From: Alviniconcha marisindica
Lineage: Eukaryota > Mollusca > Gastropoda > Provannidae
Length of the DNA: 64,000 nt
Assembly (NCBI GenBank): GCA_018857735.1
Contig: JABMCL010000883.1
Span: 757,501 to 821,500 of the forward strand
Reading direction: 5' to 3'
Shown: positions 1 to 14,444 of the stretch, one piece after another
Position numbering within the stretch: the stretch's first letter is position 1
Layout of the letters: every line of letters starts with the position of its first letter
The notes under the pieces: generated by a model
What the model was told of the DNA's origin: nothing
The model's database searches: none
What the model saw: only the letters and a program-made list of their open reading frames with translations
Position numbers and translations under genes: made by a program

Positions 1-2000
1 ACCAATCTGCATCATGTACATACAGACAGACAGACTGACCAATCTGCATCATGTACATACAGACAGACTGACCAATCTGCATCATGTACATACAGACAGA
101 CTGACCAATCTGCATCATGTACATACAGACAGACAGACCAATCTACATCATGTACATACAGACAGACAGACCAATCTGCATCATGTACATACAGACAGAC
201 TGACCAATCTACATCATGTACATACAGACAGACTGACCAATCTGCATCATGTACATACAGACAGACAGACTGACCAATCTGCATCATGTACATACAGACA
301 GACAGACTGACCAATCTGCATCATGTACATACAGACAGACTGACCAATCTGCATCATGTACATACAGACAGACTGACCAATCTACATCATGTACATACAG
401 ACAGACAGACCAATCTACGTCATGTACATGCAAACCCACAGACAGACCAATCTACATCATGGACATGCAAACCCACAGACAGACCAATCTACATCATGGA
501 CATGCAAACCCACAGACAGACCAATCTACATCATGGACATGCAAACCCACAGACAGACCAATCTACATCATGGACATGCAAACCCACAGACAGACCAATC
601 TACATCATGGACATGCAAACCCACAGACAGACCAATCTACATCATGGACATGCAAACCCACAGACAGACCAATCTACATCATGGACATGCAAACCCACAG
701 ACAGACCAATCTACATCATGGACATGCAAACCCACAGACAGACCAATCTACATCATGGACATGCAAACCCACAGACAGACCAATCTACATCATGGACATG
801 CAAACCCACAGACAGACCAATCTACATCATGGACATGCAAACCCACAGGACAGACCAATCTACATCATGGACATGCAAACCCACAGACAGACCAATCTAC
901 ATCATGGACATGCAAACCCACAGACAGACCAATCTACATCATGGACATGCAAACCCACAGACAGACCAATCTACATCATGGACATGCAAACCCACAGACA
1001 GACCAATCTACATCATGGACATGCAAACCCACAGACAGACCAATCTACATCATGGACATGCAAACCCACAGACAGACCAATCTACATCATGGACATGCAA
1101 ACCCACAGACAGACCAATCTACATCATGGACATGCAAACCCACAGACAGACCAATCTACATCATGGACATGCAAACGCACAGACAGACCAATCTACATCA
1201 TGGACATGCAAACCCACAGACAGACCAATCTACATCATGGACATGCAAACGCACGGACAGACCAATCTACATCATGGACATGCAAACCCACAGACAGACC
1301 AATCTACATCATGGACATGCAAACCCACAGACAGACCAATCTACATCATGGACATGCAAACGCACGGACAGACCAATCTACATCATGGACATGCAAACGC
1401 ATGGACAGACCAATCTACATCATGGACATGCAAACCACGGACAGACCAATCTACATCATGGACATGCAAACCCACAGACAGACCAATCTACATCATGGAC
1501 ATGCAAACGCATGGACAGACCAATCTACATCATGGACATGCAAACGCATGGACAGACCAATCTACATCATGGACATGCAAACGCATGGACAGACCAATCT
1601 ACATCATGGACATGCAAACGCATGGACAGACCAATCTACATCATGGACATGCAAACGCATGGACAGACCAATCTACATCATGGACATGCAAACCCACAGA
1701 CAGACCAATCTACATCATGGACATGCAAACGCATGGACAGACCAATCTACATCATGGACATGCAAACGCATGGACAGACCAATCTACATCATGGACATGC
1801 AAACGCATGGACAGACCAATCTACATCATGGACATGCAAACGCATGGACAGACCAATCTACATCATGGACATGCAAACGCATGGACAGACCAATCTACAT
1901 CATGGACATGCAAACGCATGGACAGACCAATCTACATCATGGACATGCAAACGCATGGACAGACCAATCTACATCATGGACATGCAAACGCATGGACAGG
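1..2000. repeat. CAGACAGACCAATCTACATCATG minisatellite, 33-37 bp, three subfamilies
   Basis: More than 50 units lying in the intron after DNAI7 exon m (or beyond). Left units (1-425) carry GTACATACAGACAGACTG; middle units (about 425-1370) carry GGACATGCAAACCCACAGACAG (37 bp); right units (from about 1385) replace CCCACAGACAG by GCATGGACAG, with mixed units between. Stop-free in several frames only because the unit lacks stop triplets. Confidence 0.95.
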
Positions 2001-2009
2001 GAAAAACGT

Positions 2010-2419
2010 CCAGCATCCATGGCCTCCCTTCAGGGGTTATAATTACAAAAGGTTCAGAATCTCAGAAGACACCATCCAGACAAACATTTACTGAAATACT
2101 GAAATGCAGTCACCTTGACCTTGAACATAGCAAATGATATTTTCAGTGGACACTTTGGATTATGAAATCTAAGTCTGTTCGCAAAAGAATCAGTAATTCA
2201 GTTCAGCGGATACAGTAGACACTGTCCTATTTTCATTTTATAAGCCCTCACTGTCACCTTGACCTTGGAAACAAGAACCTATTTTTTTCGCACGACACTC
2301 TGCCCCACAATGATGCACTGCCACACCAAGTTTGGTTACAAAAGCTTGAGTGTTTAGAAGATATCGACTGGACAAAGATGGATACACAGGCAGCCAGGAG
2401 ATTCTAGTGCCACTCGGAC
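2010..2419. other. Non-coding intron stretch with CACCTTGACCTTG motifs
   Basis: No gene seen. Two copies of TCACCTTGACCTTG (about 2110 and 2255), a motif that recurs near 30.86 kb and 55.57 kb in this window; probably fragments of a dispersed repeat. Confidence 0.5.
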
Positions 2420-3400
2420 ACCCCAATCACTCTTACTTTCACACACCCACACTCCAATCACTCTTACTGTCACACACCCACACCCTAATCACTCTTACTG
2501 TCACACACCCACACTCCAATCACTCTTACTTTCACACACCCACACTCCAATCACTCTTACTTTCATCCACCCACACCCCAATCACTCTTACTGTCACACA
2601 CCCACACCCCAATCACTCTTACTGTCACACACCCACACCCCAGTCACTCTTACTGTCACACACCCACACCCCAATCACTCTTACTGTCACACATCCACAC
2701 CCCAATCACTCTTACTGTCACTCACCCACACCCCAATCACTCTTACTGTCACACACCCACACCCCAATCACTTATTTTCACCCACCCACACCCCAATCAC
2801 TCCTAATGTCACACACCCACACCCCAATCACTCTTACTGTCACACATCCACACCCCAATCACTTATTTTCACACACCCACACCCCAATCACTCCTAATGT
2901 CACACACCCACACCCCAATCACTCTTACTTTCATCCACCCACACCCCAATCACTCTTACTGTCACACACCCACACCCCAATCACTCTTACTGTCACACAC
3001 CCACACCCCAATCACTCTTACTTTCATCCACCCACACCCCAATCACTCCTAATGTCACACACCCACACCCCAATCACTCTTACTTTCATCACACCCACAC
3101 CCCAATCACTCTTACTGTCACACACCCACACCCCAATCACTCTTACTGTCACACACCCACACCCCAATCACTCTTACTTTCATCCACCCACACCCCAATC
3201 ACTCTTACTGTCACACACCCACACCCCAATCACTCTTACTGTCACCACCCACACCCCAATCACTCTTACTGTCAACCCCACCCCATCACTCTTACTGTCA
3301 TCACACCCACACCCCAATCACTCTTACTTCATCCACCCACACCCCAATCACTCTTACTTTCATCCACCCACACCCCAATCACTCTTACTTTACTCTACTT
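2420..3400. repeat. 30-bp minisatellite (CCAATCACTCTTACTGTCAC)
   Basis: About 32 units of CCAATCACTCTTACTGTCACACACCCACAC type, with TTTCATCCAC variants and some 24-29 bp units. Confidence 0.95.
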
Positions 3401-3429
3401 TCATCACCACACCTTCTCTATCACTTCAG

Positions 3430-3890
3430 GCAACAGCCAACCTCTTACTTTCATATCCCAATTCTACAATGGCACATCACCAAACTCTTTACTTTCAATC
3501 TCCACTTCTACAGTGGACAAATTGACCCATTTCTTTCTCATTCTACATGGCAAACTGACAACCTTTACTTTCAAACTCCACTTCTACAATGGCAAATTGA
3601 CCAACCTTTACTTTGCAAATCCACTTGCTACAATGGCAAATGACAAACCTTTACTTTCAAATCTCCACTTTCTACAATGGCAAACTGACCAACCATTTTA
3701 ATTCCACTACATGCAAATGAGCAAATTGATCAACCTTTCTACAATGGCAAATTGACCAACCTTGCTACAATGGCAAATTGATCAACCTTTCTACCATGGC
3801 AAATTGACCAACCTTGCTACAATGGCAAATTGATCAACCTTTCTACCATGGCAAATTGATCAACCTTTCTATAATGGCAAACTGACCAAC
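3430..3890. repeat. Degenerate array of DNAI7 exon m donor copies
   Basis: Units such as GACCAACCTTTACTTTCAAA and CTCCACTTCTACAATGG repeat the 3' edge of exon m (GACCAACCTTAATTTCAATC then CTCCAACTCAACGATGG at 3885-3920). On the minus strand each keeps AAG followed by GTTGGTC or GTTGATC. Units far from the exon are more diverged, and those closest are shortened to about 28 bp. Confidence 0.75.
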
Positions 3891-4057
3891 CTTAATTTCA
3901 ATCTCCAACTCAACGATGGCAGCAATGATGGTAAGAACAGCAGCATTGGTTTTATGGGGACGTAACTCCCACGACTGGAATGGCATGTTGATGTGGGCGT
4001 CTTGCAGCAAACACATCGTCCCAAACTGACTGAGTGAGAACTTGAACGCCCGGCTCT
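3891..4057 (-). CDS. DNAI7: DNAI7 exon m ([16 protein letters not shown] block)
   Basis: 167 bp, acceptor TTTGCACAG, weak donor GTTGGT, ends phase 0. Encodes [29 protein letters not shown] and VELEIEIK, almost identical to human [17 protein letters not shown] chose the TTTGCACAG acceptor over CCAAAG because only it keeps phase and equals the human length across the junction. Confidence 0.96.
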
Positions 4058-4701
4058 CTGTGCAAAAACAAACCATCTTTGGAAATGCAGACGACGCATG
4101 CACACATGCACATGCACCCCCCCCCCCCCCCCCACCCCACAACCACACCACCACCACCACTTCACCTCTCTGCCAAGCTGCACACACATCAGAAATCTAA
4201 CTGGCTTTCCAAATCTAACCATTCAGCAATTTCAACTCTACAGTCACCCCACAGGTCACCTCTGGGCCCCCACACAGGGTTGAGACTGGCACGGGGTGTG
4301 GTTTTTTCATTCATTCCGTCTGACTGACAAACTTTGCAGCAGGAAAGCAGCTGGAATAAAAACCAAACCCGTAACATAGCATTTCTCTGACCATCGGTTC
4401 CCTTGGCTGTACAGCTCTTAGGCTGGCTAGTACGGACTCAGCTTCCCACTCAACGCCTTTCTGTCTCCACAGGGATTAAGTCAGAACCTGTCCCAGTCTC
4501 CACCACATGTCAGGGCAAAATGGTCAGCTGTAGGATGGTCAGTGTTTGAAACCAGCCACACAATTAGGTCAGACAAGTTATTTTATTTGGGGTGCGTGTG
4601 CATGTATGAGTGTGTGTGTGTGTGCTGTGCACGCATGTGTGTGTGTGTGTGTGAGCGTGTGTGTGCACGCGCACACATGTATGTGTGTGCGTGCGCGTGC
4701 A

Positions 4702-4734
<33 letters not shown>

Positions 4735-7700
4735 ATCCATGTGTGTGCATGTGTGTAGGTGTGTGTGTTTCTTGAAAACGTGTTCTCTCTCTCTACTGAG
4801 CTTGGATGGTAATGGAACCCTTGAAAAGATTCTTTGTCTAAGGTTCCTGCTGCATCCAACTAACAGTTCTTTCCCCTGGTTTTCCACTTCATCCCCTGGG
4901 ATGTTGGGAATTGCATGTTTTTTGTTCTTTTGCAAGATGGGACTGATCTGTGCTGTCCTGTTATTTCGTATATATCCATTCATATTCCAAAGCTTAACCC
5001 TCCACATCCTGCTCTCTGGTTTAATTTTCACATCATATATGTTCATTACATTATGCCCACTGACAATGACATACATGTCAGCCCATTACATTATGCCCAC
5101 TGACAATGACACACATGTCAGCCCATTACATTATGCCCACTGACAATGACATACATGTCAGCCCATTACATTATGCCCACTGACAATGACACACATGTCA
5201 GCCCATTACATTATGCCCACTGACAATGACATACATGTCAGCCCATTACATTATGCCCACTGACAATGACATTCATGTCAGCCCATTACATTATGCCCAC
5301 TGACAATGACACACATGTCAGCCCATTACATTATGCCCACTGACCATGACATACATGTCAGCCCATTACATTATGCCCACTGACAATGACATACATGTCA
5401 GCCCATTACATTATGCCCACTGACAATGACATACATGTCAGCCCATTACATTATGCCCACTGACAATGACATTCATGTCAGCCCATTACATTATGCCCCC
5501 TGACAATGACATACATGTCAGCCCATTACATTATGCCCCCTGACAATGACACACATGTCAGCCCATTACATTATGCCCCCTGACAATGACATTCATGTCA
5601 GCCCATTACATTATGCCCCCTGACAATGACATACATGTCAGCCCATTACATTATGCCCACTGACAATGACATTCATGTCAGCCCATTACATTGTGTATTT
5701 GGATCTTGTTCAGAATGCTGGCAGTCCACCTGGTCTCAGACCTATGAGTCTTCCAACAATTGTTTAAGTGTCTAGGTCTGGGTGATATCACAAGGACATG
5801 CCAGCTGACCTTAATCAAACACATTAGGACACATCAGCTGACCTTAATCAAACACATCAGGACACATCAGCTGACCTTAATCAAACACATCAGGACACAT
5901 CAGCTGACCTTAATCAAACACATCAGGACACATCAGCTGACCTTAATCAAACACATCAGGACACATCAGCTGACCTTAATCAAACACATCGGGACACATC
6001 ATCTGACCTTAATCAAACACATCGGGACACATCATCTGACCTTAATCAAACACATCGGGACACATCAGCTGACCTTAATCAAACACATCAGGACACATCA
6101 GCTGACCTTCATTAAAGGCACACCAGGACACATCAGCTGACCTTTATCAAAACCCAGCAGGCCACACCAGCTGACCTTCATCAAAGACACACCAGCATAC
6201 ATCAGCTGACCTTCATCAAAGACACACCAGCATACATCAGCTGACCTTCATCAAAGACACACCAGGACACATTAGCTGACCTTCATCAAAGTCAAAGTTG
6301 GAGAAGCCATCTGTCCTCCAGTACTGCTTGTTGACGTCCCATCGAGCCACTTGTGGTTCTTCCAGGAACATCACGTCTGCTGGCAGACTACAACAGTCCA
6401 ACACACCAGCACATATCATGCTCATGGACAACAACAGTTCAACACAACAGCCTTGAAGAGTCAAGAACAGCTCAACATGTCATCATTTCCATGAATAGCA
6501 ATAGTTCAACACAACAGCCATGAAGAGTCAAGAACAGCTCAACATGTCATCATTTCCATGAATAGCAACAGTTCAACACAATATCACATCCGTGGACACT
6601 TGTCGTAGCATCTTGTAATAACAACAGTTCATTGAACACAACGAATCACCCGAGGACAGCAACAGTTCAGCACAACATCACCTCTATAAACAGCAACAGT
6701 TCATTTACCATAACAAATCATCCATGAACAGCAACAGTTCAACACAACATCACCTCCATAGACAGCAACAGTTCAACACATCACCTCCACAGACAGCAAC
6801 AGTTCAACACATCACCTCCACAGACAGCAACAGTTCAGCACAACATCACCTCCATAGACAGCAACAGTTCATTGACCATAGCAAATCATCCATGAACAGC
6901 AAACAGTTCACTGACCATAGCAAATCATCCACGAACAGCAACAGTTCAACATAACATCACATCCATGCGAAAACAGCAACAGCTAAACACATCCTGTTGG
7001 TGGACAGACAGCAACAGTTCAACACAACACCACATCTATGAACAGACAGCAACAGTTCAACACAACACCACATCTATGAACAGACAGCAACAGTTCAACA
7101 CAACACCACATCTATGAACAGACAGCAACAGTTCAACACAACATCACCTCTACGGACAGATAGCAACAGTTCAACACAACATCACCTCTATGGACAGACA
7201 GCAACAGTTCAACACAACATCACCTCTATGGACAGACAGCAACAGTTCAACACAACACCATATCAATGAGCAGATAGCAACAGTTCAACACAACACCACC
7301 TCTATGGACAGACAGCAACAGTTCAACAACATCACCTCTATGGACAGACCACAACAGTCCAACAACATCACCTCTATGGACAGACAGCAACAGTTCAACA
7401 ACATCACCTCTATGGACAGACTACAACAGTCCAACAACATCACCTCTATGGACAGACCACAACATCACCTCTATGGACAGACAGCAACAGTCCAACAACA
7501 TCACCTCTATGGACAGACCACATCAGTTCAACACAACACCACATCTATGGACAGACCGCAACAGTCCAACAACATCACCTCTATGGACAAACAGCAACAA
7601 TCCAACAACATCACCTCTATGGACAGAATACAACAGTTTTTTTGAGAACATAGTGTCACATCCATGAACAGACAGCAATAGCTCAAAACGACATCATGTC

Positions 7701-10700
7701 CATGGACAGACAGCAACAGCTCAAAATGATGTCATGTCAATGGACAGACAGCAAAGCTCAAAATGACATCATGTCCATGGACAGACAGCAACAGCTCAAA
7801 ATGACATCATGTCCATGGACAGACAGCAACAGCTCAAAATGATGTCATGTCTATGGACAGACAGCAACAGCTCAAAATGACATCATGTCCATGGACAGAC
7901 AGCAACAGCTCAAAATGACGTCATGTCCATGGACAGACAGCAACAGCTCAAAATGACATCATGTCCATGGACAGACAGCAACAGCTCAATACATTGATAA
8001 CAATCTTTATCTCAGTGTACCTGTGTGTTCTATTATGTCTGTACTGTTCATCATTTTCAGCAGCAAGGTAGGCTCTTTCAAAATTTCTATCATTATATTA
8101 TAAAGATCCACCCCACTACTCCAGCAAATAGATGAAATACATTGCTCCGGAATACAGAGCTATCCACATCCAACCCACTTCTCCGGTAAAATAGATCCAC
8201 CCCACTACTGCAATAAACAGACAGGTCCATCCCACTGCTAAAGTAAATAGATACATCCACCAAACTACTGTAGTAAACAGGTAGAGCCAGCCCACTGCCC
8301 AGCAAACAGGTAGATCCAGCTAGCCCACTGCCCAGCAAACAGGTAGAACCAGCTAGCCCACTAAAACAGGTAGAGCCAGCTAGCCCACTGCCCAGCAAAC
8401 AGGTAGAACCAGCTAGCCCACTAAAACAGGTAGAACCAGCTAGCCCACTGCCCAGCAAACAGGTAGAGCCAGCTAGCCCACTGCCCAGCAAACAGGTAGA
8501 GCCAGCTAGCCCACTGCGGTCATGCAGGCATAAAGGAGAGTAAGGAAGGAGACTGACTTGAGACAGACGTTGATGGGGGGCTTCTCGTCCCTTTTGTCTT
8601 TCTCGTGCTCCTTGCTCTTCTCCTGGCCCGAAGTCACAGGGGGGTCTGCCACGTACTGCAGGAACTCTATCTTTGGTGGCTCCACCACTGTCAACAACCA
8701 CAATACCGTCAACAACAACACTGTCAATGAAACAACATTACAGTCACACAACTACACTGTCAACAACCACAACACTGTCAACAACCACAACACTGTCAAC
8801 AACCACAACACTGTCAATGAAACAACATTACAGTCACACAACTACACTTTCAACAACCACAACACTGCCAACAACCACAACATTGACATTAACTGCAACA
8901 CCATCAACAAATACAACCCAGTCATTAACCACAACACTGACAACCACAATGCTGTTGACAACACAAAACTAACAACAACCATAACACTGTAAACAAAGGA
9001 CAACATCACTGTCTACAAACGCAACACTGTCTAGCAAAATACTGTAAGCCATCAACAGTATCACTACTGACACAAACAGGGGGTTGACAACATCACTTTC
9101 CACACTAAAACTGAGTTGCTAGCATCACACACCACACAAACATAGGGTTGACATCACTGCCCACACAAACATAGGGTTGACACCACTGCCCACACAAACA
9201 TAGGGTTGACACCACTGCCCACACAAACATAGGGTTGACATCACTGCCCACACAAACATAGGGTTGACACCACTGCCCACACAAACATAGGGTTGACATC
9301 ACTGCCCACACAAACATAGGGTTGACATCACTGCCCACACAAACATAGGGTTGACATCACTGCCCACACATAGGGTTGACATCACTGCCCACACAAACAT
9401 AGGGTTGACATCACTGCCCACACAAACATAGGGTTGACATCACTGCCCACACAAACATAGGGTTGACATCACTGCCCACACAAACACAGGTTGACATCAC
9501 TGCCACACAAACATAGGGTTGACATCACTGCCCACACAAACATAGGGTTGACATCACTGCCACCACAAACATAAGGTTGACATCACTGCCCACACAAACA
9601 TAGGGTTGACACCACTGCCCACACAAACATAAGGTTGACATCATTGCCCACACAAACATAGGGTTGACACCACTGCCCACACAAACATAGGGTTGACATC
9701 ACTGCCCACACAAACATAGGGTTGACATCACTGCCCACACAAACACAGGGTTGACATCACTGCCCACACAAACATAGGGTTGACATCACTGCCCACACAA
9801 ACATAGGGTTGACATCACTGCCCACACAAACATAGGGTTGCATACCACTGCCCACACAAACATAGGGTTGACATCACTGCCCACACAAACATAGGGTTGA
9901 CATCACTGCCCACACAAACACAGGGTTGTCACTCACTGCCCCACACAAACATAGGGTTGACATCACTGCCACAAAATTTGACACCACTGCCAACACAAAC
10001 ACAAGATTGACATCACTGCCCACACAAACATAGGGTTGACAACATCACTGTCTATACAAACATGGGGTTGACACCACTGTCCAAACAAACACAGGTTGAC
10101 AACAACATCCCTGTCCACACAAACATGGAGTTAACAACAACACCCCTGCCATGTCCACACAAACATGGGGTGAACAACAACACCCCTGCCATGTCCACAC
10201 AAACATGGGGTGAACAACAACACCTGTCCACACAAACATGGGGTGAACAACAACACCCCTGTCCACACAAACATGGGGTGAACAACAACACCCCTGTCCA
10301 CACAAACATGGGGTGAACAACAACACCCCTGCCAAAAGTCCACACAAACATGGGGTGAACAACAACACCCCTGTCCACACAAACATGGGGTGAACAACAA
10401 CACCCCTGTCCACACAAACATGGGGTGAACAACAACACCCCTGTCCACACAAACATGGGGTGAACAACAACACCCCTGTCCACACAAACATGGGGTGAAC
10501 AACAACACCCCTGTCCACACAAACATGGGGTGAACAAAAACACCCCTGTCCACACAAACATGGGGTAAACAAAAACACCCCTGTCCACACAAACATAGGG
10601 TTAACAACAACATCCCTGTCCACACAAACATGTGGTGAACAACAACACCCCTGTCCACACAAACATGGGGTAAACAACACCCCTGTCCACACAAACATGG

Positions 10701-11804
10701 GGTGAACAACAACACCCCTGTCCACACAAACATGGGGTGAACAACAACACCCCTGTCCACACAAACATGGGGTGAACAATAACATCCTGGTGTCCATACA
10801 AACAGGGCTGTCACAAACACTGGTACTGTACAATACCAGTGTCCATACAAACAGGGCTGTCACAAACACTGGTACTGTACAATACCAGTGTCCATACAAA
10901 CAGGGCTGTCACAAACACTGGTACTGTACAATACCAGTGTCCATACAAACAGGGCTGTCACAAACACTGGTACTGTACAATACCAGTGTCCATACAAACA
11001 GCAACAACACTGTCTGCAGAAACAGGACTGACAACAATATTACAATCCACACAGCAGCATTACTGCCCACACAAACATAGGATTGTCAGCAACACCACTG
11101 TCCACACAAACATAGGGTTGTCAGCAACATCACTGTCCACACAAACATAGGGGTTGTCAGCAACATCACTGTCCACACAAACACAGGGGTTGTCAGCAAC
11201 ATCATTGTTCACACAAACATAGGGGTTGTCAGCAACATCACTGTCCACACAAACATAGGGTTGACAGCAACATCACTGTCCACACAAACATAGGGGTTGT
11301 CAGCAACATCACTGTCCACACAAACATAGGGGTTGTCAGCAACATCACTGTTCACACAAACATAGGGGTTGTCAGCAACATCACTGTCCACACAAACATA
11401 GGGTTGACAGCAACATCACTGTCCACACAAACACAGGGTTGACAGCAACAGCACTGTCCACACAAACAGGGCTGACAGTAGCATTACTGTCCACACAAAC
11501 ATAGGGTTGACAGCAGCATCACTGTTCACACAAACATAGGGTTGTCAGCAACATCACTGTCTGCAGAAACATAGGGTTGTCAGCAACATCACTCATGCAG
11601 ACACAGGGTTGACATCATCCCTGTCCACAGACATAGGGCTGACAACCACAGTCAACAAGAAACACTGCTGTTAGCAACAACCAAGGTGAGCCAGTCCTTG
11701 CAGAGCTCAGGCTAGAGAAACATGATAAAGCCGGCCAATCAATGCTGACCACACACACACGCACGCACGCACGCACGCACGCATGCACACACACACACAC
11801 ACAC

Positions 11805-11837
<33 letters not shown>

Positions 11838-14362
11838 CTGTCCTGGTGAATGAACTCACGCTGTGTGATCACCCAGTTCTTGCACACTTTAGGCTGTGGG
11901 GGCAGGTCCAGAAGATCAAAGGTGAAGACGCCACCCACCGCATTATAAGCCCGCAGGTCCACAACATCATCCTCTTCATCAAAATCTTCCCACTCCGGTG
12001 GCTCTGAGGACAGTGGAGAACAGCATTGGAAGAAAAGACAAAAAAGGTTTCATCAATGACGACCATTCACAGGACTTGTTCCTTGTGCTATTCATGCTGT
12101 CAGCCAACTGCCGGTTCAATCAATGTAAAACATTTGAACAGGGACTCCTTTCTTTTCTCTTTCTTCTACATTATTATTTTACAGCCATTGTTCAAAGGAT
12201 TTTTTTTACACAATGATAAAATAAAAAGAGCAAATATCAGAGAATTAGTATCAATCTTGGTCCACTTAGTTTTCTTTTCCTTTTTCTTTCTTGCTCTGAT
12301 AAAACAAAATCAAACAATTAGATTTTGATGAGATGTACGTATACATAAACCTTTGTCATAATAATAATTATCATGCATATGCCTTTGTTATAATAATAAT
12401 AATCACCAACATCATAATCATAATAATGGTCATTTCTATGTGCATTCTCCCTTATAGCCAAATCTAAAGCACAACACATCATACACAAAAGTAAACCAGA
12501 AGAGTAAAAAAAACAAAAACAACAACATTATTTTACAGCCCCATAACCACTATACCAAACAAAGAACATGTAACAATGTCAGTATAACCACATTCATCAC
12601 CATTCTGACACGTGTACAGATGTATTACTGTTTTTCAAGTCAAGCAAGTAGACATATGGCACTCCTAAAATTAGCATGCAGCATTTTTGGCACGCACGCA
12701 CACACACACACACAAACGCACACTGACCTGGTGTCTTTGGGTCCTCATAATCCTCTTCAATGACCTCCTCCTCTTCCTCTGGTTTCACCTCCTCCTTCTC
12801 CTCCTCTGCCCCAATCCCAGACCGCAGCGCTGCCAGCAAATCCTGTGGAAGCAGGTCCCCAAGTCCATGTAAATAGCCACCAGCACATCATGTACAAGTC
12901 CATGTAAATAGCCACCAGCACATCATGTACAAGTCCATGTAAATAGCCACCAGCACATCATGTACAAGTCCATGTAAATAGCCACCAGCACATCATGTAC
13001 AAGTCCATGTAAATAGCCACCAGCACATCATGTACAAGTCCACGTAAATAGCCACCAGCACATTGGGTTGTGCATAGCCATGCATAGACTGCAATAACTG
13101 CATCATCAGCACACTGCCAGGGTTGTGCATAGCCATGCATAGACTGCAATAACTGCATCATCAGCACACTTCCAGGGTTGTGCATAGCCATGCATAGACT
13201 GCAATAACTGCATCATCAGCACACTGCCAGGGTTGTGCATAGCCATGCATAGACTGCAATAACTGCATCATCAGCACACTGCCAGGGTTGTGCATAGCCA
13301 TGCATAGACTGCAATAACTGCATCATCAGCACACCTTCCAGGGTTGTGCATAGCCATGCATAGACTGCAATAACTGCATCATCAGCACACTGCCAGGGTT
13401 GTGCATAGCCATGCATAGAATACTGCATCATCAGCACACTGCCAGGGTTGTGCATAGCCATGCATAGACTGCAATAACTGCATCATCAGCACACTCCAGG
13501 GTTGTGCATAGCCATGCATAGACTGCAATAACTGCATCATCAGCACACTGCCAGGGTTGTGCATAGCCATGCATAGACTGCAATAACTGCATCATCAGCA
13601 CTCCAGGGTTGTGCATGCCAGATAACTGCATCATCAGCATAGACTGCAAAGCTCAGACCTCCAGGGTTGTGCATAGCCATGCATAGACTGCAATAACTGC
13701 ATCATCAGCACACTGCCAGGGTTGTGCATAGCCATGCATAGACTGCAATAACTGCATCATCAGCACACTGCCAGGGTTGTGCATAGCCATGCATAGACTG
13801 CAATAACTGCATCATCAGCACACCTTCCAGGGTTGTGCATAGCCATGCATAGACTGCAATAACTGCATCATCAGCACACTGCCAGGGTTGTGCATGGTCA
13901 CAGACTGTAATACCTGCATCACAGATATGCTGCCAAAGAAAGGCTACAGGGTACTCTACCTACATTGTGAACACATTGTCATGGCAAGCTACAGACTGCA
14001 ATAATCACATCATGAACACACTCTCAGAGTATGACAACAGACTGTGACAAGTGCATCATGAATACACTGTCAGAGAAAGCTACAGACTATAATAACTGTA
14101 TTGTGAACACACTGCCAGGGCAAGGCAGTAGACTGCAATAACTGCATTATGAACATACTGTGAGGGCATGGCTATGGTCGGTAAAGAACACACCATGAAC
14201 ACACTGTCATGGCATCGCAATAGACTGCAATAACTGCACCATAAACACACCATCATGACATGACAATAAACTGCAATAACTGCATCAACAACACACTGTC
14301 ATGACAATGCTAGAGACTGCAATAACTGCATCACAAATATTCTGTCAGGACCTGGGCTGTCT

Positions 14363-14444
<82 letters not shown>

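Noticed and set aside
249..2137. Three long overlapping plus-strand reading frames (about 600 codons)
   Set aside because: They are open only because the 37-bp unit has no stop triplet; all three frames are open at once and there is no splice, start or homology support.
4058..4080. Acceptor CCAAAG/ATGG for DNAI7 exon m
   Set aside because: It would put the exon out of phase with exon l; TTTGCACAG at 4058-4066 restores frame and family length.
4564..4775. Cys/Val- or His/Thr-rich frames over GT/CA tracts
   Set aside because: Pure microsatellite translation; the same artefact occurs at 14.3, 18.6, 33.2, 34.7, 42.4, 48.9 and 62.4 kb.
5036..5690. CRISPR-like regularly spaced repeats
   Set aside because: The whole 40-bp unit is repeated with no unique spacers, and the window is eukaryotic. 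The same applies to the other arrays.
8558..8992. Plus-strand frame across exon k
   Set aside because: Shadow of the DNAI7 exon and the adjacent array on the opposite strand.
10045..10899. Cys-rich minus-strand frames ([12 protein letters not shown])
   Set aside because: Artefact of the 35-bp array; several frames open, intron of DNAI7.
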